Notes: generated by a model not told the origin, from the letters alone. A stretch of 15,887 nucleotides of DNA from Anaerolineales bacterium (GCA_028689195.1 JAQTWR010000017.1:1-15887), one strand, 5' to 3'; positions 1 to 6,433 are shown, counted from the stretch's first letter. Numbers and translations: made by a program.

Positions 1-431
1 CATTCCGCGCCGTCGGGACCAATTTCTTTTTTCCAGATTGGCACAATTTCTTTCAGGCGGTCAATGCCGTAACGCGCCGCATCGAACACGCCCGTATCGC
101 GGTGCGCGGCGGTGCAGGCGATCAACGTGGTAGGCGTTTTGGGATACAGTTTGCCGATGCGCTGCACGATGGCAATGCCCTCCACCACGCTCCACTTTGC
201 GCGGATTTCATCGGCGACCTGCCTCATTTTTTCTTCCGCCATCGGGACGTACGCTTCGTATTCAAGGTAATCGGTGACATGCGCGTCGCCGCGACTGGTT
301 TCGCCGCGCACCATGCCCGTAAAAATCGCCGCCGCGCCGGTCGTGGTCAACGTGATTTTTTCGAGCAGGGAGTTCAAGTCAATTTCATCTTCGGTGACGG
401 AGAAAATCGTTGGAAGGTTGGAAGGTTTCAT
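1..431 (-). CDS. moaE: Molybdopterin synthase catalytic subunit MoaE (C-terminus cut by window edge)
   Basis: Large subunit of molybdopterin synthase. With thiocarboxylated MoaD it puts the two dithiolene sulfurs onto cyclic pyranopterin monophosphate in the cytoplasm. The 143 visible residues carry typical MoaE blocks: FTGMVRG (37-43), LEYEAY (56-61), a KTPTTLIACTAAHRDTGVF block (98-116) with the conserved His-Arg, and a lysine-rich tail YGIDRLKEIVPIWKKEIG. The family is about 140-150 residues, so only a few C-terminal residues are probably missing past base 1. The ATG at 429-431 is chosen because it lies 9 nt after the moaD stop and gives the normal N-terminus (TEDEIDLNSLL). It is third in the moaC-moaD-moaE order and likely co-transcribed. 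Identification is by recognised family motifs. Confidence 0.95.
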   Translation of the reverse strand, partial: MKPSNLPTIFSVTEDEIDLNSLLEKITLTTTGAAAIFTGMVRGETSRGDAHVTDYLEYEAYVPMAEEKMRQVADEIRAKWSVVEGIAIVQRIGKLYPKTPTTLIACTAAHRDTGVFDAARYGIDRLKEIVPIWKKEIGPDGAE

Positions 432-440
432 ATTGAAAAA

Positions 441-689
441 TCATCCGCCAGAGACAGGCGGAAAGAGGGCAATCTCGGCATCGGGCGGGACAACGGCTTC
501 ATCGAAAGCGTATTCGCGGTTGATGGTCATCAGGACGGAATGTAGAGATTCTTTTAATTTGGGATATTCGCTTACGAGTCTTTCTTTCAACTCGAGGATG
601 GTCATATCGGCGGGAATATCCATCTCCAGCGATTTCGTCCCCGCGCGGTCGCGGATGGTGGCAAAGAATAAAAGTTTTATGCGGTTCAT
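441..689 (-). CDS. moaD: Molybdopterin synthase sulfur-carrier subunit MoaD
   Basis: Small ubiquitin-like sulfur carrier of molybdopterin synthase. Its C-terminal glycine is adenylated by MoeB and thiocarboxylated before sulfur transfer in the MoaD2-MoaE2 complex. The 82-residue product begins MNRIKLLFFATIRDRAG, has the beta-grasp pattern of the family (about 80 residues), and ends in the diagnostic FPPVSGG with the terminal Gly-Gly. The reading frame stays open 30 codons further upstream. The ATG at 687-689 is chosen because it is preceded by a GGAAC Shine-Dalgarno-like stretch and gives the normal family length. It lies between moaC and moaE with only 9 nt to moaE. The 55-nt gap to moaC carries a degenerate heptamer repeat. 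Confidence 0.95.
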   Translation of the reverse strand: MNRIKLLFFATIRDRAGTKSLEMDIPADMTILELKERLVSEYPKLKESLHSVLMTINREYAFDEAVVPPDAEIALFPPVSGG

Positions 690-700
690 TGAGTTCCTTT

Positions 701-742
701 GTCGAAGGTCAAAGGTCTGGTGTTGACTTTCAACTTTTGACA
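701..742. repeat. Degenerate heptamer tandem repeat in the moaC-moaD gap
   Basis: On the plus strand this stretch divides exactly into six 7-base units: GTCGAAG, GTCAAAG, GTCTGGT, GTTGACT, TTCAACT, TTTGACA. The units share a GTCRAAG/TTGACTT theme. It fills nearly all the short spacer between moaC and moaD and ends just before the moaD ribosome-binding region. Confidence 0.5.
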
Positions 743-744
743 TG

Positions 745-1221
745 CTATTCGTTAATAATATCGCCCGACTGCCCGCCATGCTTTTCCACCAAACGGATAT
801 TTTGGATTCGCATGGTTTTCTCGGCGGCTTTCGCCATATCGTAGACGGTCAGCGCCGCGACCGAGACGGCGGTGAGGGCTTCCATTTCCACGCCCGTTTT
901 GCCGTTGGTCTTCGCGGCGGCGGTGATAATAATTCCGGGCAGGGATTCGTCCAGCGCGAGGTCTACATCCACTTTTGAAAGGAAGAGCGGATGGCAAAGC
1001 GGAATCAATTCCGAGGCGCGCTTTGCCGCGCTAATTCCCGCGATTTGCGCGACGGTCAACACATCGCCTTTTTTGATCTGCCCCGCGCGGATTAAATCAA
1101 ACGTCTCTTTCTTCATGCAAACTTCGCCGCGCGCGATTGCAATTCGTTCCGTATCGGGTTTTGCGCCAACGTCCACCATACGCGCGCGCCCATGTTCGTC
1201 GAGATGGGTTAACTTTGTCAT
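745..1221 (-). CDS. moaC: Cyclic pyranopterin monophosphate synthase MoaC
   Basis: Converts the MoaA product (3',8-cyclo-7,8-dihydro-GTP) to cyclic pyranopterin monophosphate, the second step of molybdenum cofactor synthesis. The 158-residue protein matches the family length. It shows [11 protein letters not shown] (70-80) with His77, [20 protein letters not shown] (110-129) with Glu112, Glu114 and Asp128, Lys131, and Lys51 in KKGDVLT. These fall at the positions of the catalytic residues known for the E. coli enzyme. The start ATG (1219-1221) lies only 7 nt after a perfect TATAAT on the minus strand, so the message is probably leaderless. It is the first gene of moaC-moaD-moaE and divergent from scpA, sharing a palindromic promoter. 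moaA is not in the window. Confidence 0.97.
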   Translation of the reverse strand: MTKLTHLDEHGRARMVDVGAKPDTERIAIARGEVCMKKETFDLIRAGQIKKGDVLTVAQIAGISAAKRASELIPLCHPLFLSKVDVDLALDESLPGIIITAAAKTNGKTGVEMEALTAVSVAALTVYDMAKAAEKTMRIQNIRLVEKHGGQSGDIINE

Positions 1222-1253
1222 GCGCGCGATTATACACTGGTATAATCGCGCGC
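1222..1253. promoter_or_regulatory. Mirror-image divergent promoter of moaC and scpA
   Basis: A perfect 13-bp inverted repeat (GCGCGCGATTATA, 6-nt spacer CACTGG, TATAATCGCGCGC) contains one TATAAT box on each strand: plus strand 1241-1246, minus strand 1234-1229. The scpA ATG begins 8 nt after the plus-strand box and the moaC ATG 7 nt after the minus-strand box, which puts both predicted transcription starts at or next to the start codons. A TTGTCA at 1215-1220 is a poorly spaced (20 nt) -35 candidate for scpA. No convincing -35 is seen for moaC. The symmetry could also be an operator for a dimeric regulator; that is inference. Confidence 0.7.
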
Positions 1254-1254
1254 T

Positions 1255-2028
1255 ATGGAGAACCTGCTAGGACGTCAAATCACGGGCTATAAAGTGCAGA
1301 CCCCCGTTTACGAAGGACCGCTCGATCTTTTATTGAGTCTGATCGAACGCGCCGAGTTGAACATTACCGCCATATCGCTTGCGGCGGTGACGGATCAATA
1401 TTTATCGTATTTGCACGGGCTTGAAGAAATGAAGCCCGATGAAATTTCGTCCTTTCTTGTCATCGCGGCGAAATTGGTGCAAATTAAATCCGAAGCGCTG
1501 CTGCCGCGCCCCGTCGAACGCGAACCCGGCGAAGAAGACCCCGGCGTGGAACTGGTCGAGTTATTAATCCTATACAAACGCTATAAAGAAATTGCGGTTT
1601 GGATGATGGAGCGACAGGAGAATAATTTACGCACGCACCTGCGCGTCGCGCCGCCGCCCAAAGTGGAGGCGAAACTCGACCTCTCGAATCTGACGCTCGA
1701 AGGATTGCTCGCGGCGGCGGAATCGGCATTCTCGAAGGGCAAGAAAAAAGAAGCGCTCGGAACAGTGATCGCCGCGCCGCGCGTGACCATCCGCGAGAAG
1801 ATCGAATATATTACGAAGACGATGAAGAGCATCCAGCGCATGTCGTTCAGCGGATTGATTACGGATAAATCCACGCGCATCGAGATCGTGGTCACGTTTT
1901 TGGCGCTGCTGGAACTGGTCAAACGCTACCGTCTCTCGGCGCGTCAAGACCAGTTATTCGGCGACATCGAATTTGAACGCACCGAAGAATGGCAAGACGA
2001 CGAAGAAATCGAAGTCGAATTTGAGTAA
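1255..2028 (+). CDS. scpA: Segregation and condensation protein ScpA
   Basis: Kleisin subunit that bridges the SMC dimer and, with ScpB, forms the bacterial condensin complex needed for chromosome compaction and segregation. The 257-residue protein has the ScpA N-terminal signature [19 protein letters not shown] (19-37), followed by [17 protein letters not shown] and an LLPRP segment typical of the family. It has a charged middle region and a winged-helix-like C-terminal part ([13 protein letters not shown], about 215-227). Length matches the family (240-270). The ATG at 1255 follows a TATAAT box by 8 nt, so a leaderless mRNA is predicted. scpB is often next to scpA, but here the gene ends at a hairpin terminator followed by an opposing tRNA gene, so it is transcribed alone. 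Confidence 0.95.
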   Translation: MENLLGRQITGYKVQTPVYEGPLDLLLSLIERAELNITAISLAAVTDQYLSYLHGLEEMKPDEISSFLVIAAKLVQIKSEALLPRPVEREPGEEDPGVELVELLILYKRYKEIAVWMMERQENNLRTHLRVAPPPKVEAKLDLSNLTLEGLLAAAESAFSKGKKKEALGTVIAAPRVTIREKIEYITKTMKSIQRMSFSGLITDKSTRIEIVVTFLALLELVKRYRLSARQDQLFGDIEFERTEEWQDDEEIEVEFE

Positions 2029-2030
2029 TA

Positions 2031-2062
2031 AAAAAGACCTCCGAAATTTCGGAGGTCTTTTT
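2031..2062. terminator. Bidirectional hairpin terminator between scpA and tRNA-Gln
   Basis: A perfectly palindromic hairpin: AAAAAGACCTCCGAAA pairs with TTTCGGAGGTCTTTTT. It has A-tracts on the left and T-tracts on the right, so it can end transcription from scpA (plus) and from the tRNA gene (minus). It begins 2 nt after the scpA stop and ends 2 nt before the tRNA 3' end. Its GACCTC/GAGGTC-type stem resembles two other hairpins in the window (10531-10565, 10966-11002). Confidence 0.9.
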
Positions 2063-2063
2063 G

Positions 2064-2134
2064 CTGGGGACAATGGATTCGAACCACTACTAGCTGCTCC
2101 AGAGGCAGCTGTCCTGCCATTAGACGAGTCCCCA
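2064..2134 (-). tRNA. tRNA-Gln, anticodon CUG
   Basis: The minus strand folds into a complete 71-nt cloverleaf. The acceptor stem is TGGGGAC with GTCCCCA, including the U1-A72 pair usual in bacterial tRNA-Gln. The anticodon stem is GCTGC/GCAGC around loop CTCTGGA, giving anticodon CTG for codon CAG. The T arm is AGTGG-TTCGAAT-CCATT, and the discriminator base is G, as expected for Gln. The 3' CCA is not encoded. It is a single gene with its own promoter (-35 TTGCCC, 17-nt spacer, -10 TAAAAT). Confidence 0.95.
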
Positions 2135-2152
2135 ATAACCACAGCGAGCAAC

Positions 2153-2181
2153 ATTTTATCATGCACGGCAGACGCGGGCAA
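2153..2181 (-). promoter_or_regulatory. Promoter of the tRNA-Gln gene
   Basis: On the minus strand TTGCCC (2181-2176) and TAAAAT (2158-2153) are separated by exactly 17 nt, and the box ends 18 nt before the mature tRNA 5' end. The same TTGCCC -35 hexamer occurs in the ileS leader promoter. The 8-bp target duplication of a MITE begins only 8 nt upstream of the -35. Confidence 0.7.
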
Positions 2182-2196
2182 GCTCGAATTTTTGAT

Positions 2197-2319
2197 AGGA
2201 GTGTCTAAAAGGATGGGCTTTCTTTAACGCGAAGGCGCAAAGACGCCAAGCCTCAAAGGTTTCTTTGCGTCTTCGAGTCTTCGTGACTTTGTGTTTAGCC
2301 CACAAAGTTAGACACTCCC
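2197..2319 (+). mobile_element. MITE-like element, copy A (123 bp)
   Basis: A non-coding 123-bp element flanked by perfect 8-bp direct repeats TTTTTGAT (2189-2196 and 2320-2327), as left by transposition. The ends are inverted: GGAGTGTCTAA at the left and TTAGACACTCC at the right. The similarity extends inwards, since TGGGCT follows five variable bases at each end. A second copy in inverse orientation at 7276-7398 has the same length and only two differences. No transposase frame fits inside, so mobilisation would have to be by an enzyme encoded elsewhere. An 8-bp duplication is compatible with several IS families (for example IS256, ISL3, IS66); none is assigned. Confidence 0.88.
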
Positions 2320-2384
2320 TTTTTGATTTGCGTAACATCCCCGCCGTTAAATTTTGCCGTCAAACGAGTCTTCGCGTCGTCGCT

Positions 2385-2399
2385 TATAATACGCCCATG
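2385..2399 (+). promoter_or_regulatory. -10 box placing a leaderless start on the yqeC-mocA fusion
   Basis: A perfect TATAAT (2385-2390) lies 6 nt before the ATG at 2397, so transcription would start at about the start codon. No Shine-Dalgarno sequence is present and no good -35 is visible. The box fixes the start at 2397. The open frame upstream back to 2265 runs into MITE copy A and is not expected to be translated. Confidence 0.6.
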
Positions 2400-3704
2400 A
2401 ATTTAACCCGCGCGCTCAGGATTAATCCGCTCAGTCCGCAGCGCGTGGCGTTTACGGGCGCGGGAGGAAAAACAACCGCCCTCTTTCAACTTGCGCGAGA
2501 ATTGAAATCCGCTATTGTCGCAAGCGCCACGCATCTTGGCGCGTGGCAGGTTTCGCTCGCCGACCATCACATTATCGCAAATAGCATAAATGATTTGAAA
2601 GACTTGCCCGCGCGCGGAGTTATCCTCGTCACGGGCGAAATCGAAAATGAACGGACGAAGCCGGTCACTCCAGCCGTTCTGGACTGGCTACGCGCTGAGT
2701 CGGAAAACGAGGAGACGCCCCTGCTCATCGAAGCGGACGGTTCGCGCCAGAAGCCGCTCAAAGCGCCCGCCGCGCACGAACCGCCCATCCCCGACTTTGC
2801 GGAGATAGTCGTCGTTGTGGCGGGATTGAACGCGCTTGGCGAGCCGCTCGCCGACGCGCGCGTTCACCGCGCGAAAATTTTCTCCCAACTCAGCGGTTTG
2901 CAAATTGGGCAAACGATCACGCCCGAAGCGGTCGTCAGCGCGTTGGCGCATCCGCAAGGCGGGCTGAAAAATATTCCAAACCGCGCGCGGCGCGTTGCGT
3001 TTCTCAATCAAGCCGATACGCCCGAACTGCAATCCATTGGCGGAAAGATGGCGCGCAAACTGCGCGGTCATTTTGACTCGGTCGTCGTAGGATCGCTGCG
3101 CCAAAATACGTTTCAAACTATCGAACGCTGCGGGGGAATTATCCTCGCGGCGGGAGAAAGCAAACGATTTGGAATCAGCAAACAATTATTGGATTGGAAC
3201 GGGAAGCCCTTCGTCAGGCAAGTCGCCGAAACCGCGCTTCGCTCTGACCTTGATCCTGTGGTGGTCGTCACAGGATTCGACGCAGCCCGAGTGGAGTCCG
3301 CGCTGGCGGGGCTGCCCGTGCAGATCGTTCATAATCCCGATTATCAAAACGGACAAAGCGCGTCCATCAAAAAGGGAATACAATCGCTGGAAGCGAATAT
3401 CGGCGCGTGCGTATTCCTGCTTGCAGACCAGCCGCAAATTCCGGTTGAAATCATCCGCGCATTGACCGAGTCGCGCGCGCGCGAAATGCAATCCATCCTT
3501 GCGCCGCTCGTGATGGAAGAGCGCCGCGCAAATCCCGTATTATTCGACCGCGTCACTTTCGACGATCTGCTCAAACTCGAAGGCGACGTGGGCGGGCGCG
3601 CGATCTTCGACAAACATCGCGTGGAATACATCCCTTGGCACGACAATCTTTTACTGCTCGACGTGGATACGCCCGAAGATTACGAAAGGCTGAAGAAACT
3701 GTAG
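2397..3704 (+). CDS. YqeC-like / MocA-like fusion, molybdenum hydroxylase cofactor maturation
   Basis: A 435-residue two-domain protein. Residues about 1-240 resemble YqeC, an accessory protein linked to selenium-dependent molybdenum hydroxylases. This part has a P-loop (TGAGGKTT, 20-27) and EADGSRQKPLKAP (112-124). Residues about 246-435 are a MobA/MocA-type nucleotidyltransferase: the signature GIILAAGESKRFG (247-259) with lysine 262 in SKQLLDW, LADQPQ (342-347) with a metal-binding Asp, and the end DVDTPEDYERL. Members of the MocA group attach CMP to molybdopterin for xanthine- and CO-dehydrogenase-type enzymes. The start is set by the TATAAT 6 nt upstream. It is followed 66 nt later by a second MocA-like gene. 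The substrate nucleotide and the role of the YqeC half are inferred from family and fusion, not visible in the sequence. Confidence 0.85.
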   Translation: MNLTRALRINPLSPQRVAFTGAGGKTTALFQLARELKSAIVASATHLGAWQVSLADHHIIANSINDLKDLPARGVILVTGEIENERTKPVTPAVLDWLRAESENEETPLLIEADGSRQKPLKAPAAHEPPIPDFAEIVVVVAGLNALGEPLADARVHRAKIFSQLSGLQIGQTITPEAVVSALAHPQGGLKNIPNRARRVAFLNQADTPELQSIGGKMARKLRGHFDSVVVGSLRQNTFQTIERCGGIILAAGESKRFGISKQLLDWNGKPFVRQVAETALRSDLDPVVVVTGFDAARVESALAGLPVQIVHNPDYQNGQSASIKKGIQSLEANIGACVFLLADQPQIPVEIIRALTESRAREMQSILAPLVMEERRANPVLFDRVTFDDLLKLEGDVGGRAIFDKHRVEYIPWHDNLLLLDVDTPEDYERLKKL

Positions 3705-3770
3705 CGTGAAATTTATTTCGCGCATAAAAAGCGGCATGAACGTCGTCGCATATTGGAAAACGGAAACTAT

Positions 3771-4349
3771 ATGATTACATCTATTGTCCTCGCCGCAGGC
3801 GAATCGAAACGAATGGGCGAACCCAAAATGCTTATGGATTGGGGGAAAGGCTCCGTGTTGCAAACGGTCATATCCACGCTGCAGGCTTCGGGCGTGAGCG
3901 ATATTCTCGTCGTCACGGGCGGCGCGCGCCAGCAAGTCGAGTCTTTGGTGGGCAAAACCGTCCAAACGATTTTCAACAAAGATTATGCAAACGGGAAAAT
4001 GCTAACTTCCATACAAATTGGATTGGAAGCGAAGAAGCGCGAGGCGGGTGCGGCGCTGATCTGTCTGGGCGACCAGCCGCAAATGGAAGAGAGAAACGCG
4101 CGGAAAATCATCGAAGCGTGGCATCAACATCGGGCGCGCATCATCGCGCCAAGTTATCAAAAACGGCGCGGGCATCCGTGGCTGATCGCAAGGGAATTAT
4201 GGGACGAAATCCTGAATATGAACGAAGACGAAACCATGCGTGATTTTTTGAATAAACACAAAGCCGATATTTTTTATGTCGAGGTTGACACGCCCAGCAT
4301 CTTGCAGGATTTGGATACGCCCGAAGATTACGCAAAGTTCAAACCGTAA
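3771..4349 (+). CDS. MocA-like molybdenum cofactor nucleotidyltransferase (second copy)
   Basis: A 192-residue stand-alone MobA/MocA-family nucleotidyltransferase. It shows ITSIVLAAGESKRMGEPKML (2-21) with the glycine-rich NTP-binding loop and conserved lysine, LGDQPQM with the metal-binding aspartate, RRGHPWLI as seen in MocA-type proteins, and a C-terminal DLDTPEDY motif. It is clearly related to the C-terminal half of the preceding fusion, which it follows by 66 nt on the same strand. It probably transfers CMP (or GMP) to molybdopterin for a molybdenum hydroxylase; nucleotide specificity cannot be read from sequence alone. The ATG at 3771 begins the domain directly; a TTG at 3753 is an alternative that adds six residues. 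The ribosome-binding site is weak (CGGAAAC). Confidence 0.85.
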   Translation: MITSIVLAAGESKRMGEPKMLMDWGKGSVLQTVISTLQASGVSDILVVTGGARQQVESLVGKTVQTIFNKDYANGKMLTSIQIGLEAKKREAGAALICLGDQPQMEERNARKIIEAWHQHRARIIAPSYQKRRGHPWLIARELWDEILNMNEDETMRDFLNKHKADIFYVEVDTPSILQDLDTPEDYAKFKP

Positions 4350-4357
4350 AATATGAT
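4328..4357 (+). promoter_or_regulatory. Candidate promoter for the lipid kinase / acyltransferase pair
   Basis: TATGAT (4352-4357) lies just after the stop of the MocA-like gene, with a weak -35-like TTACGC (4328-4333) 18 nt upstream. It would give a leader of about 22 nt containing the GGAG ribosome-binding site at 4377-4380. Confidence 0.4.
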
Positions 4358-4386
4358 AAACTCGCGCCACTTCTTTGGAGAAAAAC

Positions 4387-5307
4387 ATGAAATACTTCGT
4401 CATCGTTAATCCAATATCAGGGCGCGGACTCGGCGAAAAATCCATTCCGCGCATTGAATCCAGCCTGCGCGCCGACGGAATTAACTTCACGCTCGCCAAA
4501 ACGGAGCGCGTTTGGCACGCCGCAGAATTGGCGGAAGGCGCGGCGCGCGCCGAGTACGACGTCATCGTCTGCGCGAGCGGCGACGGCACAATCAACGAAG
4601 CGATTCACGGAATCACGAAGGCGCGCAAAGACGGTCACGCAAAAAGCGCGTTCTCGGTGATCAGCATCGGCACGGGGAATGACTTTGCGGGCGGCGCAGG
4701 CATTCCGTCTAATCTGGACGATTGCGTCAAAGCGATTGCCGCGAATAACCGCAAGAAGATTGATATTGGCTTGGTCAAGGGCGGAGATTATCCTGAAGGC
4801 AGATATTTCGGCAACGGAATCGGAATCGGTTTCGATGCGGCGGTGGGCAACGAAGCGATCAAAGTGCGCTGGACGCGCGGATTAATGGCGTACCTGATTG
4901 GCGTGATCAAGACCGTTTTTCTTTATTACAATCCCGCGCAAGTTGAAATTATTTTGGACGACAGCGAAACAATCAAACAGGTTTCGCTGATGGTTTCGAT
5001 TATGAACGGCAGGCGCATGGGCGGCGGTTTTCAAATGGCGCCGGAATCAAAACCCGACGACGGCATGTTCGACTTGTGCATCGCAGAGACTGCGAGCAAG
5101 GGGCGCATCCTCGCGATGATTCCGCACTTTATTCGCGGCACGCAGAAAACGCTGCCTGAAATTCAAATGAAGCGCGCGCGCAGGGTTTCCGTCGCGTCGT
5201 TGGATAGAACCTTCCCCGCGCACGCCGACGGCGAATTTATCTGCCTCAGCGGTTCGCATCTGACCGTCGAGTTATTACCGCAAGAATTGGAGATTATTTG
5301 TTCCTGA
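4387..5307 (+). CDS. Diacylglycerol/lipid kinase family protein (DagK/YegS-like)
   Basis: A 306-residue member of the DAGK catalytic family, soluble or membrane-associated enzymes that phosphorylate diacylglycerol or related lipid alcohols with ATP. It begins MKYFVIVNPISGRG, the family's first nucleotide-binding loop. The glycine-rich loop appears as ASGDGTINEAIHG (63-75), with Ser where the usual motif has Gly (GGDGT). SIGTGNDFA (93-101) is the second signature, and RMGGGFQMAPE, DDGMFDL and HADGEF follow in the usual order for YegS/DgkB-type enzymes. The ATG at 4387 is preceded by TTTGGAG with 6-nt spacing; the in-frame TTG at 4375 overlaps that site and is unlikely. Its stop overlaps the start of the acyltransferase gene (TGATG), indicating coupling. 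The exact lipid substrate is not determined. Confidence 0.9.
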   Translation: MKYFVIVNPISGRGLGEKSIPRIESSLRADGINFTLAKTERVWHAAELAEGAARAEYDVIVCASGDGTINEAIHGITKARKDGHAKSAFSVISIGTGNDFAGGAGIPSNLDDCVKAIAANNRKKIDIGLVKGGDYPEGRYFGNGIGIGFDAAVGNEAIKVRWTRGLMAYLIGVIKTVFLYYNPAQVEIILDDSETIKQVSLMVSIMNGRRMGGGFQMAPESKPDDGMFDLCIAETASKGRILAMIPHFIRGTQKTLPEIQMKRARRVSVASLDRTFPAHADGEFICLSGSHLTVELLPQELEIICS

Positions 5308-5981
5308 TGAATCATCTCATTGAACGGCTCACCACCTTTATCCTGAAAATCTACCTCCCCATCGCGTGCCGCGTCGACGCGCCCGACCTTCAGCAAAAAA
5401 TTCCGCAAAAGGGACCGCTGATTGTCGTCATCAATCATACGGGCAGAATCGAAGTTCCGCTGCTGTACGCCTATCTGCGTCCGCGCCTTGTGACTGCGTG
5501 GGCGAAAGCCGAAACGTGGGAGAACTGGTTTCTGCGCGGACTATTTACCGCGTGGGGCGTGATTCCCATTCATCGCGGCGAAGCGGATATGTCGGCATTA
5601 AAGAGGGCGCTGCGCGTGTTGGAACAAGGCTACATCTTTGGGCTTGCCCCCGAAGGCACGCGCAATTACACGGGCGTTCTGCGGCGCGCGCTGCCCGGCG
5701 CCGTAGTGGTGGCGCTTCACTCGGGCGCGCCGATTGTTCCCATAGCGCATTGGGGCGGGGAAAATTATTTGAAAAGTTTCTTCAAACGCACAGATTTCCA
5801 CGTCCGCGTGGGAGAGATGTTCGAGATTGACACAAAAGGGGTCAAGGTCAACGCGGAGATACGGCAGCAAATTGCGGATGAAATGATGCGCGAGATCGCC
5901 AAACTGCTCCCCGAAAAATATCGCGGCGAATACGCGGATATTGATACGCCCGCCAAATATTTGATACGCAAAGCGATATAA
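5307..5981 (+). CDS. PlsC-like 1-acylglycerol-3-phosphate acyltransferase
   Basis: A 224-residue LPLAT-superfamily acyltransferase, expected to acylate lysophosphatidic acid to phosphatidic acid at the membrane. The catalytic block reads INHTGRIEVPLL (42-53), with Glu49 where the usual HX4D motif has Asp. The second block, IPIHRG (86-91), and the third, PEGTRNYTG (115-123) with the EGTR substrate-binding motif, are intact, and APIVPIAHWG follows as usual. The ATG at 5307 shares its A with the TGA stop of the lipid kinase gene (TGATG), so the two are probably translated together. One makes phosphatidic acid from diacylglycerol; the other makes it from lysophosphatidic acid. It ends 8 nt from the convergent GNAT gene, with no terminator between them. 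Confidence 0.88.
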   Translation: MNHLIERLTTFILKIYLPIACRVDAPDLQQKIPQKGPLIVVINHTGRIEVPLLYAYLRPRLVTAWAKAETWENWFLRGLFTAWGVIPIHRGEADMSALKRALRVLEQGYIFGLAPEGTRNYTGVLRRALPGAVVVALHSGAPIVPIAHWGGENYLKSFFKRTDFHVRVGEMFEIDTKGVKVNAEIRQQIADEMMREIAKLLPEKYRGEYADIDTPAKYLIRKAI

Positions 5982-5989
5982 ACGCCGCG

Positions 5990-6421
5990 CTACTTTAATT
6001 TCATTTGATAGGAATTTGTCTCGCGTTTTTTGAATCCTGCGCGCAGATATAACCTGTTCGCGGATTCGCGCATGGGGTTCGATGTGAGCGAAATATTCCC
6101 CGCGCCTTTTTCTTTCGCGATTTCGATTGCGCGATTCATCAACGCTTCGCCGATTCCCCGCCCGCGCGCGGAACCATCCACGATTACGTCTTCGATGATG
6201 GCGCGGATTCCCGTCGGGACGCGGTAAACGGCGAGAGTCAGCGCCCCGACGATTTGCTCTGCTTCGGTACGGGCAACCAGCAGCGTGGAAGATGAATCGC
6301 GAAGCAGCGCGGCAAGATCGTCCAACGACGGCGGCGGGTTGTTATTCGTCAGTTGCGGAACAAGGCGCTGGAAGGCTTCGTGGAGTTCGTTATCTGCGCG
6401 GGTGATGATTTCGATTTTCAT
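5990..6421 (-). CDS. GNAT-family N-acetyltransferase
   Basis: A 143-residue single-domain GNAT protein that transfers an acetyl group from acetyl-CoA to an unknown amine. The acetyl-CoA pyrophosphate-binding loop is visible as VDGSARGRGIGEALMNRAIE (81-100), with the R-G-x-G-x-G pattern. The beta strand before it (IIEDVIVD) and the C-terminal NRLYLRAGFKKRETNSYQM are typical of the fold. The substrate cannot be told; the neighbouring lipid genes do not constrain it. The ATG at 6419-6421 has no clear Shine-Dalgarno sequence and lies about 11 nt after the T-run of the terminator hairpin that ends the upstream phosphatidylcholine synthase gene. Expression therefore depends on readthrough or an unseen promoter. 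Confidence 0.88.
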   Translation of the reverse strand: MKIEIITRADNELHEAFQRLVPQLTNNNPPPSLDDLAALLRDSSSTLLVARTEAEQIVGALTLAVYRVPTGIRAIIEDVIVDGSARGRGIGEALMNRAIEIAKEKGAGNISLTSNPMRESANRLYLRAGFKKRETNSYQMKLK

Positions 6422-6433
6422 GGATTTAATAAA

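Noticed and set aside
690..779. 30-codon extension of moaD into the end of moaC
   Set aside because: It would overlap moaC and translate the heptamer repeat. The ATG at 689 has a ribosome-binding site and gives the family length.
2197..2319. MITE pair as a CRISPR or recombination att site
   Set aside because: There are only two copies 5 kb apart, each with its own target duplication and inverted ends. That fits transposition, not an array or integrase site.
2265..2396. 44-codon N-terminal extension of the yqeC-mocA fusion
   Set aside because: The extension starts inside MITE copy A and lacks a ribosome-binding site. TATAAT 6 nt before the ATG at 2397 and the normal domain start favour the shorter protein.
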